Assembly: GCA_033239005.1 (NCBI GenBank) | Contig: BSQZ01000021.1 | Coordinates: 6,855,501 to 6,919,500, forward strand | Source: Lamellibrachia satsuma | Lineage: Eukaryota > Annelida > Polychaeta > Sabellida > Siboglinidae | Direction of reading: 5' to 3' | DNA: 64,000 nucleotides | In this document: positions 47,741 through 59,763 of the stretch, in pieces | Position numbering within the stretch: position 1 is the first letter of the stretch | Layout of the letters: the number at the start of each line of letters is the position of its first letter | Made by a program: the position numbers and the translations under genes | Notes under the pieces: generated by a model | What the model saw: only the letters and a program-made list of their open reading frames with translations | Database searches by the model: none | What the model was told of the DNA's origin: nothing

Positions 47741-47923
47741 AGTTTTATATTTTATACATCAGTTTTACTCTTTTATCATACTATTTATTATTTTAATTGT
47801 TTACTAGTTATATATTAGTTATTTATTCATTAATATTTAATCATTAATAACCTAGTTATTAAAAATATATTATTTTATTATTCTTAGTTGAATGTAACAA
47901 TTGACAATGTGTATACAGTTTAA

Positions 47924-48589
47924 CCCATTAGAGCCCGCAATGGCCGCGGCTGGCCGTTCTGTGCAGTCCTGGAACGGCCGCCGTCGGCCACATACATGAC
48001 AATCTATTAACAAATCCTGGCGATTAACTACTGAACCAAATTTTGTCACACCCTACGAGAAACATTTTGCAACAACATTAGCTCATTATGTGCATGTGTT
48101 GCCATTTTGGAAATCTTGATTTTCATCGGTTTAGTTCACGCCAGCTCAAAAAATGTTATTTCTATATTTGTTATGATAAAATATGGTGTAACCTGAAAAA
48201 TAACCGTAAGAATTTGATAATTTTTTCAGTGGTGCAAAGCTAACACATAGCTACATTTTCTTCACTGGGTTGCATAGGGTTATAGCATGGGATCATTGTC
48301 AAATGTCAGTCGCACGGTAGAATAACTTTCAAAGTTTTAACAAACTTACTATTTTGTCTTTGCAAATTGTGACGACATGTCAATATTTTATTAATATATC
48401 CTATTTCTATGTATCCAGGCATGTGGAGAAATTACTACTCTTCAAAATAAACACAACTTGTAATTGTCAATATTGAAAATTTTTTTTTTCTACAGATTTC
48501 TGAATACAAGGAGGTAAAATCACTCGAAATTTGCCAGAAATCCTGGGAACAGGGTAACATGTTTTTATAAAATGTTGGGGCCTAATGGG
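47924..48589. mobile_element. piggyBac-type MITE
   Basis: TTAA at 47,920-47,923 and at 48,590-48,593 flank a 666-bp interval that begins CCCATTAGAGCCC and ends GGGCCTAATGGG, an inverted pair. TTAA target duplications and CCC-type ends are diagnostic of the piggyBac superfamily. No transposase is encoded. A GC-rich GGCCGCGGCTGGCC / GGCCGCCGTCGGCC hairpin lies just inside the left end. Confidence 0.85.
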
Positions 48590-48593
48590 TTAA

Positions 48594-49329
48594 CTACTGG
48601 CGGTATTTATATATTTTTAGTCTTTTATTATCAAATATAAACACTCCTGAACAGGGTATTACTCTGGTTATGAGTGTATCAATAAAGTGATTTCTGGGAT
48701 GATTTCTGAAAAATGCTACAGTTAAACAAAATTATCTCAAAAAGGGGGGTCCGTTCGAAACCCCCAAACCCCCTGATGATGGGCATGTGATAGTAATGAA
48801 CTGTTATATATAATTTTAGGGTAAAAAACTAGTGCTATTTGCATTTGAACAATTCAATAAAATAATTATTGTACTGAAGATTGGTGGTTGATTAGATAAT
48901 GACTTTAATTTTAACTGGGCAGGGTTTGCACTACACTGTGAACTGCAGGTTTTAGTTGCACATGCTGCTTGATTGCTAGTTTTGTGGTATGCTATCTATA
49001 GAGTTTGACATGTCATTTTGCATGTAATAACTGATGACCATGATATATTTCTGCAGCTTGACAGTGCTACTATTATAATCTTTCACTTTGCAGAATAGTG
49101 TTAACTAAGCAATGTTGCTAATTTGTGAATTGAATTGCAATTAATTAAAATTGAATTGAATCTGATCATTTTTGTCAATACATTGACCTGAATTGGAACT
49201 GATCATTTATAAATACATGTGAATGGGAATTGAATTGGAATTGATAAAAATTTATTTACCCCAGGTCTGGGCTTATGTTTATTGAGTGGTTTGTACACAT
49301 GTGCTAGGGGTCATTTATTAATTCAAAAT
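48594..49329. other. Intron, unassigned, AATTGA-rich in part
   Basis: No gene. 49,120-49,270 is built of AATTGAATTG words and ends ACCCCAGGTCTGG, like the ends of the AATTC-rich TIR family. Confidence 0.45.
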
Positions 49330-50010
49330 GTAACATTAATCAAGCAATATGTTACCTTTTATCAATGTGCAAAGGAAATGATGACCATCAACACACTGCA
49401 GTCATAATTGTCTCAAATTAGAAAAGCCAACGATGTCACACAAATAACATGGTTGAAGCAACTGTGTGAATACTGCACCTAATTTTGATGCTCTTGTCTG
49501 CTGACAAAACTAGGGTTAAACATTGTTGTAATGTCAATATTGTTCAGTAGAATAATGACTTATGTTTTTACACAATATTGTCATCGTACCGGATATTAGA
49601 TTCTTACAATTTGACCTTTTTATGCAACATCATCTTAGAGTATTTTTAAACTCAGTTATCTACCTAAGTAAAATACCTACTACAATTAATATTATCAACG
49701 ATAAGTTTTGTTGTAATAATGGTTTATCTCGCATTACTTTTGTCAGGCCTTTAATACTCTAGTGTTGCGATAAATTAGGTGACTTATTATTGCATGTTTA
49801 TTATATAAGGACCCATTAGCTCGCAGTAGCCATTGTGATTAGAATAAATCTGTGTTATAACAGTCAGTGATCAAACCAAATCACAGATTAATTATTTTTG
49901 TACCAATAAAACGGTTCAAGCAAAGTGTTGAATACTAAACAATAATCATGCTTACTTTCTTTCATAATTAGAGTGTGACAGAGATTATATAAAGGGCTGG
50001 AGCCCCACAA
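49330..50010. repeat. Array intron block (continuation of the 44-kb block)
   Basis: 49,370-49,460 matches 35,531-36,130 without the TIR insertion. 49,650-49,990 matches 53,930-54,225 and 55,310-55,600 (ATACCTAC-ACAA, AGTCTAATGTTGGGATAAAT-like, TTACTTTCTTTCATAATTAG). Together with 43,883-44,500 this is one ancestral intron split by the 44.6-49.3 kb mobile-element cluster. Confidence 0.75.
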
Positions 50011-51249
50011 GTGCAGTGTGCAGATCCCATCAGCATGTGGACATGTCCCGGTGTTCACTATTCCAACTCCATGCTATGGGCAAATCGTACTGTGCAGATC
50101 ATGCTTGTTAGCCTTGGTAGGCAAGTGTTCTAGGAGAAGGATACTTTGATTACAAACTGCACTAAGAGGTCAGCCAGGGATGCATTGCTGAGTGGCTATG
50201 ACATTCCAATTTATCATAGTAAATGCATTGTTAGATAATAATACTGAGTCAAGGGCAACAGCTACTTTGAATGATTTATTGAATCAGGGAGGTAATAACA
50301 ATGATCTGGAGTTACATAATGCAGAGGGGAAGTAGAGGTAGTGGGCATTACAAATACAGAGGTGAAGACCAGACTGAAGGGGAGAAGAAGGGGAGAGCAA
50401 CCAATATATAGCAAACAGGCCTAATTGTCCCAATATGGAAGTGAACGGGAGACGTGTAAGAACTAGGAGAAACTGAGGCATGACACTCCTAAGCCATGGT
50501 ATGAAGCTGATAGAGAGAAAGAGAGTGGAGCAGAAATTAGGTAACTGGTAGAAAAGACATTAGAGAGTCAAGGTAATATGGCACTAGGATTTTTGACATT
50601 GTTTTGAAAAACAGGTAATGGCAGCGTTGATATGGATGGCAATGCAGAAGCCATGATGGCAGAAGCAATGTGTGAAAGAACAAAAGGAAGAGTACTGCTT
50701 GGACATGGGACTGCAGATGTTACATAAACTAGTGCATATTTGGACATCAATGAACCGGATTTGCGATAGGACAAAAAATCAGTTGAGAATGGCATTTAAA
50801 CCTGTTGACCTCAGCAGTTTTTGAAAAGTCCCTGCTTCTCAAAATATTTGATCAGATACAGGATAATCTGAGGCCAGTATGTTCAGGCACCATATTAATT
50901 GTATTTTCAAACAATTCCGCAAGAAGCTATTTATATATTACAATATATTTGTTTCTTTTAATGTTCTTTTACCGATAAATGTATAACTTGTGTTTACTGT
51001 TGGCATTGTGGACATAGTTTCAGTCAACAGTAATAATAATATATATTATTTGGTATAGATTGTTTGTGGCGCTTCACAACATTAAAATACATAAAATAGT
51101 GTAGAATTGTAAAATCAAGAAATAAATGTATTTAATTATACAGCAAAATTATAATACAATACTAATAACTAAATAAATGTACATGTATGATTAATAATAA
51201 ATAATTAAAAAATATTTTTTTTTATTACTTTAAAGCTGCTTTATCAAAT
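50011..51249. other. Intron, unassigned
   Basis: No gene supported. 50,280-50,800 is purine-rich and GC-richer than its surroundings; its minus-strand open frames are Ser/Pro/Leu-rich and look like composition artefacts. Confidence 0.4.
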
Positions 51250-51550
51250 GGTTCTGTCCATCATGAATCCGGTTCACTTATGTCCTGAAGTATAGTGTGC
51301 GACTAGTTTAAGTAATGTGTGCAGTCTGTTTAATAAAAAATGCCTATTTTTGTTCAAATCATCGAAAGAATTGACTTTAGTTGTTAGATCTGGTAAGGAT
51401 CAAAATAGTGGATATCCAAAATGGTAAACACTTTGTGGGTCAATGCTGATTATGGGCGTGACCTCCATCCTCTTGCCGATAACACGACAAAGTTACGGAA
51501 TTTCACCAAGGAAGAAAATCGTTATTTTTCAGCATTTAGATTTTCACTTC
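51250..51550. repeat. Array intron block, paralogous to 32,740-33,000
   Basis: Shares TGTTAGATCTGGTAAGGATC, ATATC-AAAATGGTAAACACT and ATCCTCTTGCCGAT-like sequence with the downstream flank of the 33,237 exon. Here the neighbouring exon is only the relic at 52,109. Confidence 0.75.
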
Positions 51551-51779
51551 AGTCGACTTTAGTCAACATTTGAAGCTGGCAAGAGTGTCACAGGTTTTAG
51601 TAAAGTTAGGTGAGGTGTTCCACAGGGAACTGTATAACGTTTGTGTTGATTTCATGTTACAACTATGTAAGAGTATCATGTGTTCAGACTGATGTGCAAC
51701 CGGGTTGATTTCAGTGCAGGCCCCTACCTTAATAGCATTCCCCCATTGCATTTTTGATCATGTCTACTTTAATCTTTAG

Positions 51780-52023
51780 ATAAGGCAGTTACGAGCATCA
51801 CTTTGGAGCCAGAGGAAAAAAAACAAAGATAGACTACATATATATTTCACACATGAAGTCTATCTTTGACCAAGAATGGACAGGTCTGGAACCACGGGAT
51901 CTCTCAAATCCTGCCCATGGCCATGTCAGATGGAGGATGATTTCTATCAAGGCTGCCAGATACGCAATCCTATGGGCAGCTTGGTGAAGAGATGAGTGAG
52001 TGAGTGAGTGAGTGAGTGAGTGA
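51780..52023 (+). mobile_element. Possible LINE tail ending in (GAGT)n
   Basis: The frame C-H-G-H-V-R-W-R-M-I, then A-A-R-Y-A-I-L-W-A-A-W runs into about eight GAGT units (51,992-52,023). A microsatellite tail after a Trp/Arg-rich C-terminus is common for RTE-type elements, but the match is weak. Confidence 0.35.
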
Positions 52024-52108
52024 AGACTACATGATGATCATTGTAAACAAATGACAACATAAAGTGAGTATCTTTCAAAGAAAAGACTAATATTTACAAA
52101 TGTCTTAC

Positions 52109-52187
52109 TTGTGTAGAATTTGCTTTCCAGTTCAGCACTTTCTTGTACTCCATTCACCGTGAACACATTTATAGTGTACTGAGTACC
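52109..52187 (-). pseudogene. Truncated FN3 exon relic
   Basis: Minus-strand reading gives G-T-Q-Y-T-I-N-V-F-T-V, then Q-E-S-A-E-L-E-S-K-F-Y-T at the exon end. This is the F and G strands of a type II-like FN3 domain, followed by an A|GTAAGA donor (52,103-52,108). The first two thirds of the domain, including the B-strand Trp, are missing: sequence upstream of about 52,190 is unrelated, and no acceptor precedes the fragment in frame. The downstream flank (CTAATATTTACAAATG) matches that of the 34,899 exon. Confidence 0.85.
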
Positions 52188-52309
52188 AATGTGTTATGTC
52201 ACTTCAGTAAAACTTTGCCAAAATGTTTATTAATCATTTATCTCTTTATATACAAAACTCATGAAATGCCGGGTACAATTTTTAAAAGTTTTGTTGTCTT
52301 AAACTGAGC

Positions 52310-52890
52310 ATGGGGTCTGAGCCAGGGCTGTGCTGCAGTACTTTACAAAAGTACATTACATATATACTTCTATTTTCAAGTCCTTTTCAAAAACATTTCA
52401 AATACTTTACTTTTGTGCTTAAGTAAAAAATGTTGAGTTATTCCAAATTACCAGTGGTGAATAACTGTTGATGAATAGTATGTTGAAGACTCAAAGTTTA
52501 CAGTATCATTGATGAAAGATCAATAATAACACAACTGGCATACATACTAGAATACTAGCGGTTTACTGATTTGGTGTGCATATAAAATATTATATGTATT
52601 ACTGTAATATGTGCAACATTTTGTTTATCAGTTGTATGTGTCTGTTCTCACATACTTATGTGATGAAATAAATTTGTAATATGATCGGGGATATATTATT
52701 TCTTTTCTTATATGTTTCAGTATTTTATAAGTTAGGTCAATTTTCAACTTTCCTCTTACAATAACTCATAATTTTACAAACCAGTTACTACTAACTAATA
52801 CAAATGGGTTAAGTCCACCAACAGTACTGGTACTTGTATCAGGAACTTTTGTACTGGACTTAGTACGTTTCCAAGTACTGCTGCCCAAGT
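52310..52890. repeat. AGTACT-rich TIR element (hAT-MITE-like)
   Basis: The left end GCCAGGGCTGTGCTGCAGTACTT and the right end AAGTACTGCTGCCCAAGTG (52,873-52,891) form inverted termini with CAGGG/CACTTGGG-type ends, as in hAT-derived MITEs. Between them lies the block TAACTGTTGATGAATAGTAT shared with 39.8 kb. No transposase. Confidence 0.5.
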
Positions 52891-52891
52891 G

Positions 52892-53540
52892 TAGGACATA
52901 AGCCTTCAAGGACAAAAGCCCCGACAGACAAAAACCTTCACCTTTTCAAGGGGGTAGGAAAAACCCCTACTAGCTACTGGCTTCAACATGAGCAAACATT
53001 AATTGGATGTGGCTTCTTTTTAGCAATTCAGTAGAAACAGTGGCTTGCAGAAATCATAGTTGTTTTTAGTTAAATCTTAGTTAAAAGTTCTTTTTGGATG
53101 AAGTAAATGTTGTGCATAAATAAAAAACAATAATAGGCCTAATTAAAAGTACTTAAATGTAATTTAAGAGAAACTCAGATTTCTGCAAAGCATATTTTAT
53201 ATTTATCTTTTTTTATCAGTATTATATTTCAACGGCCATTCCTAATGGTCATTAGGTGAAGCAGGAATAATATTAGTATCGGCATACTGAAAGGGTGAAT
53301 CACTGAGATTAGGCAAAATGGAAAAGCTGTCCAAATGCAGAGTAGGCAAACTGGGAATAATAACAGTACAGGAAATGGTAAGGGATGGGGTGAAGGGACG
53401 GGGTGAAGGGACAGGTTGTAGCCTCTGTTTATATAGTACTCCATGTAATCAAACACTGAAATTAATAAATCAAACAGTTTAAATTATATTTTATTGGTTT
53501 CTTCATATGTATACAATTAATGTTCTGCTCACGTTTTTTT
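52892..53540. other. Intron, unassigned
   Basis: No gene. A short duplicated GGGGTGAAGGGACG motif lies at 53,392-53,412. Confidence 0.4.
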
Positions 53541-54400
53541 GCATAATTTTAACAAACCTAATTACTGGAGTTAGTTGTGCATTTGCAGTCATGGATTATA
53601 CTGTAAAGTATAGCACAGAAGTTTGTACTGTATTAAAAAAATAGCTCAAGAAATAAATTTACCAATGTAAGTGTTGTGAAGACAAATAATAGTAATAGAA
53701 ATGTCTACTCTGATATCCGGGGATTTTCACCAAAACTACTGGAACAAATTCTCAAAACAAAAACAAGAAAATATGCAAAAAAAAGCAGTTGTCTGCAAAC
53801 ACTGCTGTAGTGTTCAGTCAATAACCTATTTTTTTTTAAATGACACAGTACAAAAATAAAAGATGAAATCTAGGACACCAGGGAGAGATTATCATCTTAT
53901 AATATTTTGAAAGTTTATAATTTACCTAATTAAAATACCTACCACAACCAACAATCAATTTTAAGTTTGGTTGTAATGATGGTTCATCTCACAGCACTTC
54001 TGCCAGGACTTTAATAGTCTAATGTTGGGATAAATTACATGACTTATTTAGTAACAAACCAGAATGGAAGAAATAAATTCTTGTGTAGCTCCGGAATGCC
54101 AAATCATGGATTGATTATTTTTGTACCAGAAACAATATAATAAGTAGCGGTTCAAGCAAAGTGTGGTATATTAAACAATTATCACACTTACTTTCTTTCA
54201 TAATTAGGGTGTAACAGACACGATATAAGGAGATGGACTTTTTCATCATTATCTGCATAACTGGATAGTTAGGGGAAGAACAGGGATTTAAACAAGAAAG
54301 AGCGACAATAATATGTACTGTTTGCATTAAGACAAATGGCGTAGTAGAGGCTGGAGATATATATATGTTCTACTGACATGATAAACCCATTGCGACTTAC

Positions 54401-54673
54401 TTGTGTAGAACTTGCCCTCCACAGGGTCACTGCTCTGACCTCCACTATTCACGTCTCCAATCACAGACTCCACAACAACTGTGTACTCAGTGCCAGCTGT
54501 TAAACTGTTGAAAGTTGCTGTTCCACTGACACCAGGAGTTGTGTCCTTTGTTGCTGAACCTTCCTTCAGTGTAACTGTATATGTTGTACCACCACCAGTA
54601 GTGGGGACATCCCAGGTAGCTGTGAGTGAGTCCACAGTTGCTGTCGCTTGAAGGTTGGTAACTGCATTCGGCT
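54401..54673 (-). CDS. FN3 domain exon, type II (tandem copy)
   Basis: 273 bp, phase 1-1, donor GTAAGT at 54,395-54,400, acceptor CAG at 54,674-54,676. It encodes P-N-A-V-T-N-L-Q-A-T-A-T, S-L-T-A-T-W-D-V-P-T-T-G-G-G-T (B-strand Trp), Y-T-V-T-L-K-E, then L-T-A-G-T-E-Y-T-V-V-V-E-S, D-V-N-S-G-G-Q-S-S-D-P-V-E-G-K-F-Y-T. Its protein is identical to that of the 55,779 exon; the only exon difference seen is one third-position base in a Pro codon (54,669 versus 56,047). Confidence 0.93.
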
Positions 54674-55778
54674 CTGTACAAAGACATCACAGAAACATGA
54701 AAATATTTATATACACAACTCTGGCTAAACAGTATAACAAATGTTTGATAAAAAATGGCTGGGAGCAGAACATTTTGTTTCACATACACATATTTTGCTA
54801 CACACATTGCTATATTTACATCAAAGCAACATCTGCAATAATGTTGGTGTGAAATTGATTTTTGAAGCTGCCACCATTATAAGGGTCATTTAACTAATTG
54901 TAAAAGGTTTCTTTGAAATGCATAATTTTAACAAACCTAATTACTGGAGTTAGTTGTGCATTTGCAGTCATACATTATATTGTAAAGAATAGGACAGAAG
55001 TTTGTACTGTATTAAAAAAATAGCTCAAGAAATACATTTACCAATGTAAGTGTTGTGAATACAAATAATAGTAATAGAAATGTCTACTCTGATATCCGGG
55101 GATTTTCACCAAAACTACTGGAACAAATTCTCAAAACAAAAACAAGAAAATATGCAAAAAAAGCAGTTGTCTGCAAACACTGCTGTAGTATTCAGTCAAT
55201 AACCTATTTTTTTTTAAATGACACAGTACAAAAATAGAAGATGAAATCTAGGACACCAGGGAGAGATTATCATCTTATAATATTTTGAAAGTTTATAATT
55301 TACCTAATTAAAATACCTACCACAACCAACAATCAATTTTAAGTTTGGTTGTAATGATGGTTCATCTCACAGCACTTCTGCCAGGACTTTAATAGTCTAA
55401 TGTTGGGATAAATTACATGACTTATTTAGTAACAAACCAGAATGGAAGAAATAAATTCTTGTGTAGCTCCGGAATGCCAAATCATGGATTAATTATTTTC
55501 GTACCAGTAACAATATAATAAGTAGCGGTTCAAGCAAAGTGTGGTATATTAAACAATTATCACACTTACTTTCTTTCATAATTAGGGTGTAACAGACACG
55601 ATATAAGGAGATGGACTTTTTCATCATTATCTGCATAACTGGATAGTTAGGGGAAGAACAGGGATTCAAACAAGAAAGAGCGACAATAATATGTACTGTT
55701 TGCATTAAGACAAATGGCGTAGTAGAGGCTGGAGAGATATATATGTTCTACTGACATGATAAACCCATTGCGACTTAC

Positions 55779-56051
55779 TTGTGTAGAACTTGCCCTCCAC
55801 AGGGTCACTGCTCTGACCTCCACTATTCACGTCTCCAATCACAGACTCCACAACAACTGTGTACTCAGTGCCAGCTGTTAAACTGTTGAAAGTTGCTGTT
55901 CCACTGACACCAGGAGTTGTGTCCTTTGTTGCTGAACCTTCCTTCAGTGTAACTGTATATGTTGTACCACCACCAGTAGTGGGGACATCCCAGGTAGCTG
56001 TGAGTGAGTCCACAGTTGCTGTCGCTTGAAGGTTGGTAACTGCATTTGGCT
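55779..56051 (-). CDS. FN3 domain exon, type II (tandem copy)
   Basis: 273 bp, phase 1-1, donor GTAAGT at 55,773-55,778, acceptor CAG at 56,052-56,054. The encoded domain is identical to that of exon 54,401. It carries V in D-V-P after the B-strand Trp (A in the 33.2 and 43.6 kb copies) and E in V-V-V-E-S, so these changes predate the tandem duplication. In transcript order it follows the singleton domain at 59,764. Confidence 0.93.
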
Positions 56052-56985
56052 CTGTACAAAGACATCACAGAAACATGAAAATATTTATATACACAACTCT
56101 GGCTAAACAGTATAACAAATGTTTGATAAAAAATGGCCGGGAGCAGAACATTTTGTTTCACATACACATATTTTGCTACACACATTGCTATATTTACATC
56201 AAAGCAACATCTGCAATAATTTTGTTGTGAAATTGATTTTTGAAGCTGCCACCATTATAAGGGTCATTTAACTAATTGTAAAAGGTTTCTTTGAAATGCA
56301 TAATTTTAACAAACCTAATTACTGGAGTTAGTTGTGCATTTGCAGTCATACATTATATTGTAAAGAATAGGACAGAAGTGTGTACTGTATTAAAAAAATA
56401 GCTCAAGAAATACATTTACCAATGTAAGTGTTGTGAATACAAATAATAGTAATAGAAATGTCTACTCTGATATCCGGGGATTTTCACTAAAACTACTGGA
56501 ACAAATTCTCAAAACAAAAACAAGAAAATATGCAAAAAAAAGCAGTTGTCTGCAAACACTGCTGTAGTATTCAGTCAATAACCTATTTTTTTTAAATGAC
56601 ACAGTACAAAAATAAAAGATGAAATCTAGGACACCAGGGAGAGATTATCATCTTATAATATTTTGAAAGTTTATAATTCACCTAAGTAAAATACCTACCA
56701 CAACCAACAATCAATTTTAAGTTTGGTTGTAATAATGGTTCATCTCACAGCACTTCTGCTAGGACTTTAATAGTCTAATGTTGGGATAAATTGCATGACT
56801 TATTTAGTAACAAACCAGAATGGAAGAAATAAATTCTTGCGTAGCTCCGGAATGCCAAATCACAGATTAATTATTCAACAACAAAATATGTAGTGTCCCT
56901 CACATTAGGGGGGGCATTTTCCCATGGTATAGTTTATTGACTCGGGTTATGTTATTGACATTAAACCTACCAATCAGACCTGGGG

Positions 56986-57972
56986 TCAATTAATTTTTTT
57001 CAATTCAATTCAAATTCACACATATTTAACCCATGATCAATTCAAATTCAATTCACTGTCAAAAAGGATCAATTCAATTCAATCTGTGTGTGAGTGTGTG
57101 TTCTTTGTGATAAACTCTGTAACTGGCAGTTGCCAGCAATGTGTGAAACAAAACAACTATTTGCTAATTCAGAATGACTCATTTCACCAGTTTTATAGCT
57201 GCACAAACAGGAATGAAACCTCAAAGAAGTACATGTGAAACTACTTCACACATTACACAAAAACTGTGTGTCCCTCTCCCCAATCTCACATACTCAATGA
57301 GCAGTGAGCACAACCTCCCCACTCTCACATACTCAATGAGCAGTGAGCACAACCCCCAGTCTCACATACTCAATGATCAGTGAGCACAACCTCCCCAGTC
57401 TCACATACTCAATGAGCAGTGAACACAACCCCCCAGTCTCACATACTCAATGAGCAGTGAGCACAACCTCCCCAGTCTCACATACTCAATGAGCAGTGAA
57501 CACAACTCCCCAGTCTCACATACTCAATGAGCAGTGAGCACAACCTCCCCAGTCTCACATACTCATTGAGCAGTGAACACAATCTCCCCAGTCTCACATA
57601 CTCAATGAGCAGTGACCACAACCTCCCCAGTCTAACATACTCAATGAGCAGTGACCACAACCTCCCCAGTCTCACATACTCAATGAGCAGTGAGCACCAA
57701 CCTCATCTGTCAGTGAATATTACAGCATTAATTTTAGGTGGAAGTAAATATTAAGAGTAACTTAGTTATAACACATTTTGTTGTTTCTATATGTAGACTT
57801 ATATTAAAAAAGGTAGTTTTTTCATTTTTGTTCAATGCATTCAATTCAATCAATTCATTTCACTTTGCACGATTCAATTCAAATTCAAATTGTTTCTGTT
57901 TTGTTGAGATTCAATTCAAGCTAATTTTTTATCAATTTAATTCAAATTCAATTCTGAATTGACCTCAGGTCT
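56986..57972. mobile_element. AATTC-rich TIR element with internal minisatellite
   Basis: The left end AGACCTGGGGTCAATT and the right end AATTGACCTCAGGTCT are inverted copies. Both ends continue inward as CAATTCAAATTCAATTC words. A 38-bp minisatellite (57,283-57,700) occupies the middle. Partial relatives with the same terminal words occur at about 31.84, 39.1 and 49.26 kb. No coding capacity. Confidence 0.6.
57283..57700. repeat. About 38-bp minisatellite, about 11 copies
   Basis: The unit is CTCACATACTCAATGAGCAG, then TGAGCACAACCTCCCCAGT, with 1-2 bp length variants and A/G changes (GAGCAC/GAACAC/GACCAC). Its open frames on both strands are repeat artefacts. Confidence 0.95.
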
Positions 57973-59763
57973 ACTACAAATATAACAATAAAAAGAAACA
58001 CTTATTACTCTTGAGTGCCAAATAATAGTATAGGCTGAAAAACAGTATAGGGTGGCAAATTGTTCAAAACAAAGAATAGAATAGTGCAAAAAAGGCACTA
58101 GCATATTTTTCTTTTTTTAGTGCGGAAGATGTCTTTCATCATTTTTACTCGACATAAAGCCAAGGCGTCCATAAAACTTATGCAGATTCCCAAGTAATTT
58201 GAGTTTTTTTCTGCCAAATATGCAGATATAGTAGCTGCATTTTATATCTGAGAAAAACCAGGGAATTTTTAAATGGACATTAAAGTTTTATTGTATTGAA
58301 TACCCAAGGCCAAGACCTTTTCAGGGGAAACCGCCACCAGCCAGTTGCGACCAGTTTGAGGCGCTACACACGGCGGCCATACACGGTCGGCTTACGCAGT
58401 GATAATGGAGTTTTAACTAATAATATACCACATCGAGCTCCCGAGAACTAAGGATTCTGACCGATTCATCTAATCAAGGAAATCTAACGGTCTAATGCTT
58501 TGGGATCAAAATCTAGGATCTGGAAGCACAGGATCCCGCTAAATTCACAACTGTCATTCAAACGGATGAAGACTTAGTCATCAGAGGGAGCCACATGCAG
58601 TTCCAGGTGGGAGCAAGTGATTTTAGCTCGAGCGGTAAACCATTCTGTGGATGATTGATTAGCATGGGCAATAGGGAGTGAGAGCGACTCTCCTAAAAAA
58701 TTATGCCCTGCATAATTTGCCACGATTATTGGAAAATGAAGACCGGCACAAATGTTTAAATCTAATAATACATATATATAGTATAATGCCCAATAAGGTT
58801 CATATATGGTGGCATTTTTCATCAAATAAATACAGGTATAGGGATGCTTATTCGGCACTCAAGAGTATCATTCAGAAGCAACGCTGCATTTTGTAATGAA
58901 TGCACAATTAAAACTCCTAAAATAGGTTATACAAATTCAATCTGAGATATAAATTGTCTTCTGTGTTCTTGATATACACACCATTCTCTTCTTGTTAATT
59001 TAAAAATTAGCTTTAAATTTTAATTTAAAAGTAATGCGTACACATTGTTAAGGAAATGCATAATCATGACAAGGAGTAATCCATTTAAGTCACAAATCAT
59101 AACAACAAATCAAATTGATGGATGTATTACGTGTTCATCTTAAATTATTATAGGTGACCTGTTACATCATCTTGCAGCATGAAACCTAAAATATTTTAGT
59201 AATTGAAATTAATTAGGGGGGTCACAGTAAGTATACAATGGTGTGGATGGAGGAGGGTCACTTGGTGCAGATGAAGCCAAATGCCTGTGCAATCACCTGT
59301 TGATTTACTATTATCTATTTCATCAATATGCATCATATAGCAATCTCTGATTTTTTTTAATCATTAATGCATTTACATTCATCAGTATGTGCCACATTTT
59401 AGCACTTCATGAATGATGAGTACATTAGTGGATACAAAACTAATATATGGAGGCTTTGGTGTCTTCCTGAAATGTTTCATTCAGAGACAAAATGCAACAT
59501 TTTAGCACTTCAACAATATACTCCATCACTCTATCTCCCCAACACACACCATGGTCTAACATGTCAAGTGTAGGCTACCTGACAGCTTGTGTGCATTCAG
59601 GTGTGGGTCAGACACGGGTACAGACAGCAAGTGGCAGGCTGGGTACAGGGCCATTTGACAGCAGAACATATTTTCAAGTGTAGGTTGGACAACGCTTTCA
59701 AATGTATGCTGAGTAGCTACAGAGAGAATTCAGAGTGATTGTCAATTCTAACTTCACACTTAC
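57973..59763. other. Intron, unassigned
   Basis: No gene supported. 58,320-58,620 is GC-richer (CpG-containing GGCGCTACACACGGCGGCCA region) and unassigned. The strongest open frames here have no recognisable domain. Confidence 0.4.

Larger units (their letters stand above)
53541..56875. repeat. 1.38-kb tandem duplication, about 2.4 units
   Basis: Units start at 53,541, 54,920 and 56,298 (offsets 1,379 and 1,378). The third is cut off at about 56,875. Each full unit holds one type II FN3 exon, its acceptor and donor, and about 1.1 kb of intron. Unit-to-unit differences are a handful of single-base changes, so duplication is recent or kept uniform by conversion. Confidence 0.95.

Noticed and set aside
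57174..57754. Repetitive open frames with S-S-E-H-N-L-P units
   Set aside because: They are created by the 38-bp minisatellite; different frames are open on both strands and frame changes between units.
58574..58858. 94-codon minus-strand open frame with hydrophobic stretch, considered as a signal-peptide or membrane exon of the FN3 gene
   Set aside because: It lies downstream of the 59,764 exon in transcript order, is not phase-compatible with the array by any evident splice pair, and no domain is recognisable.
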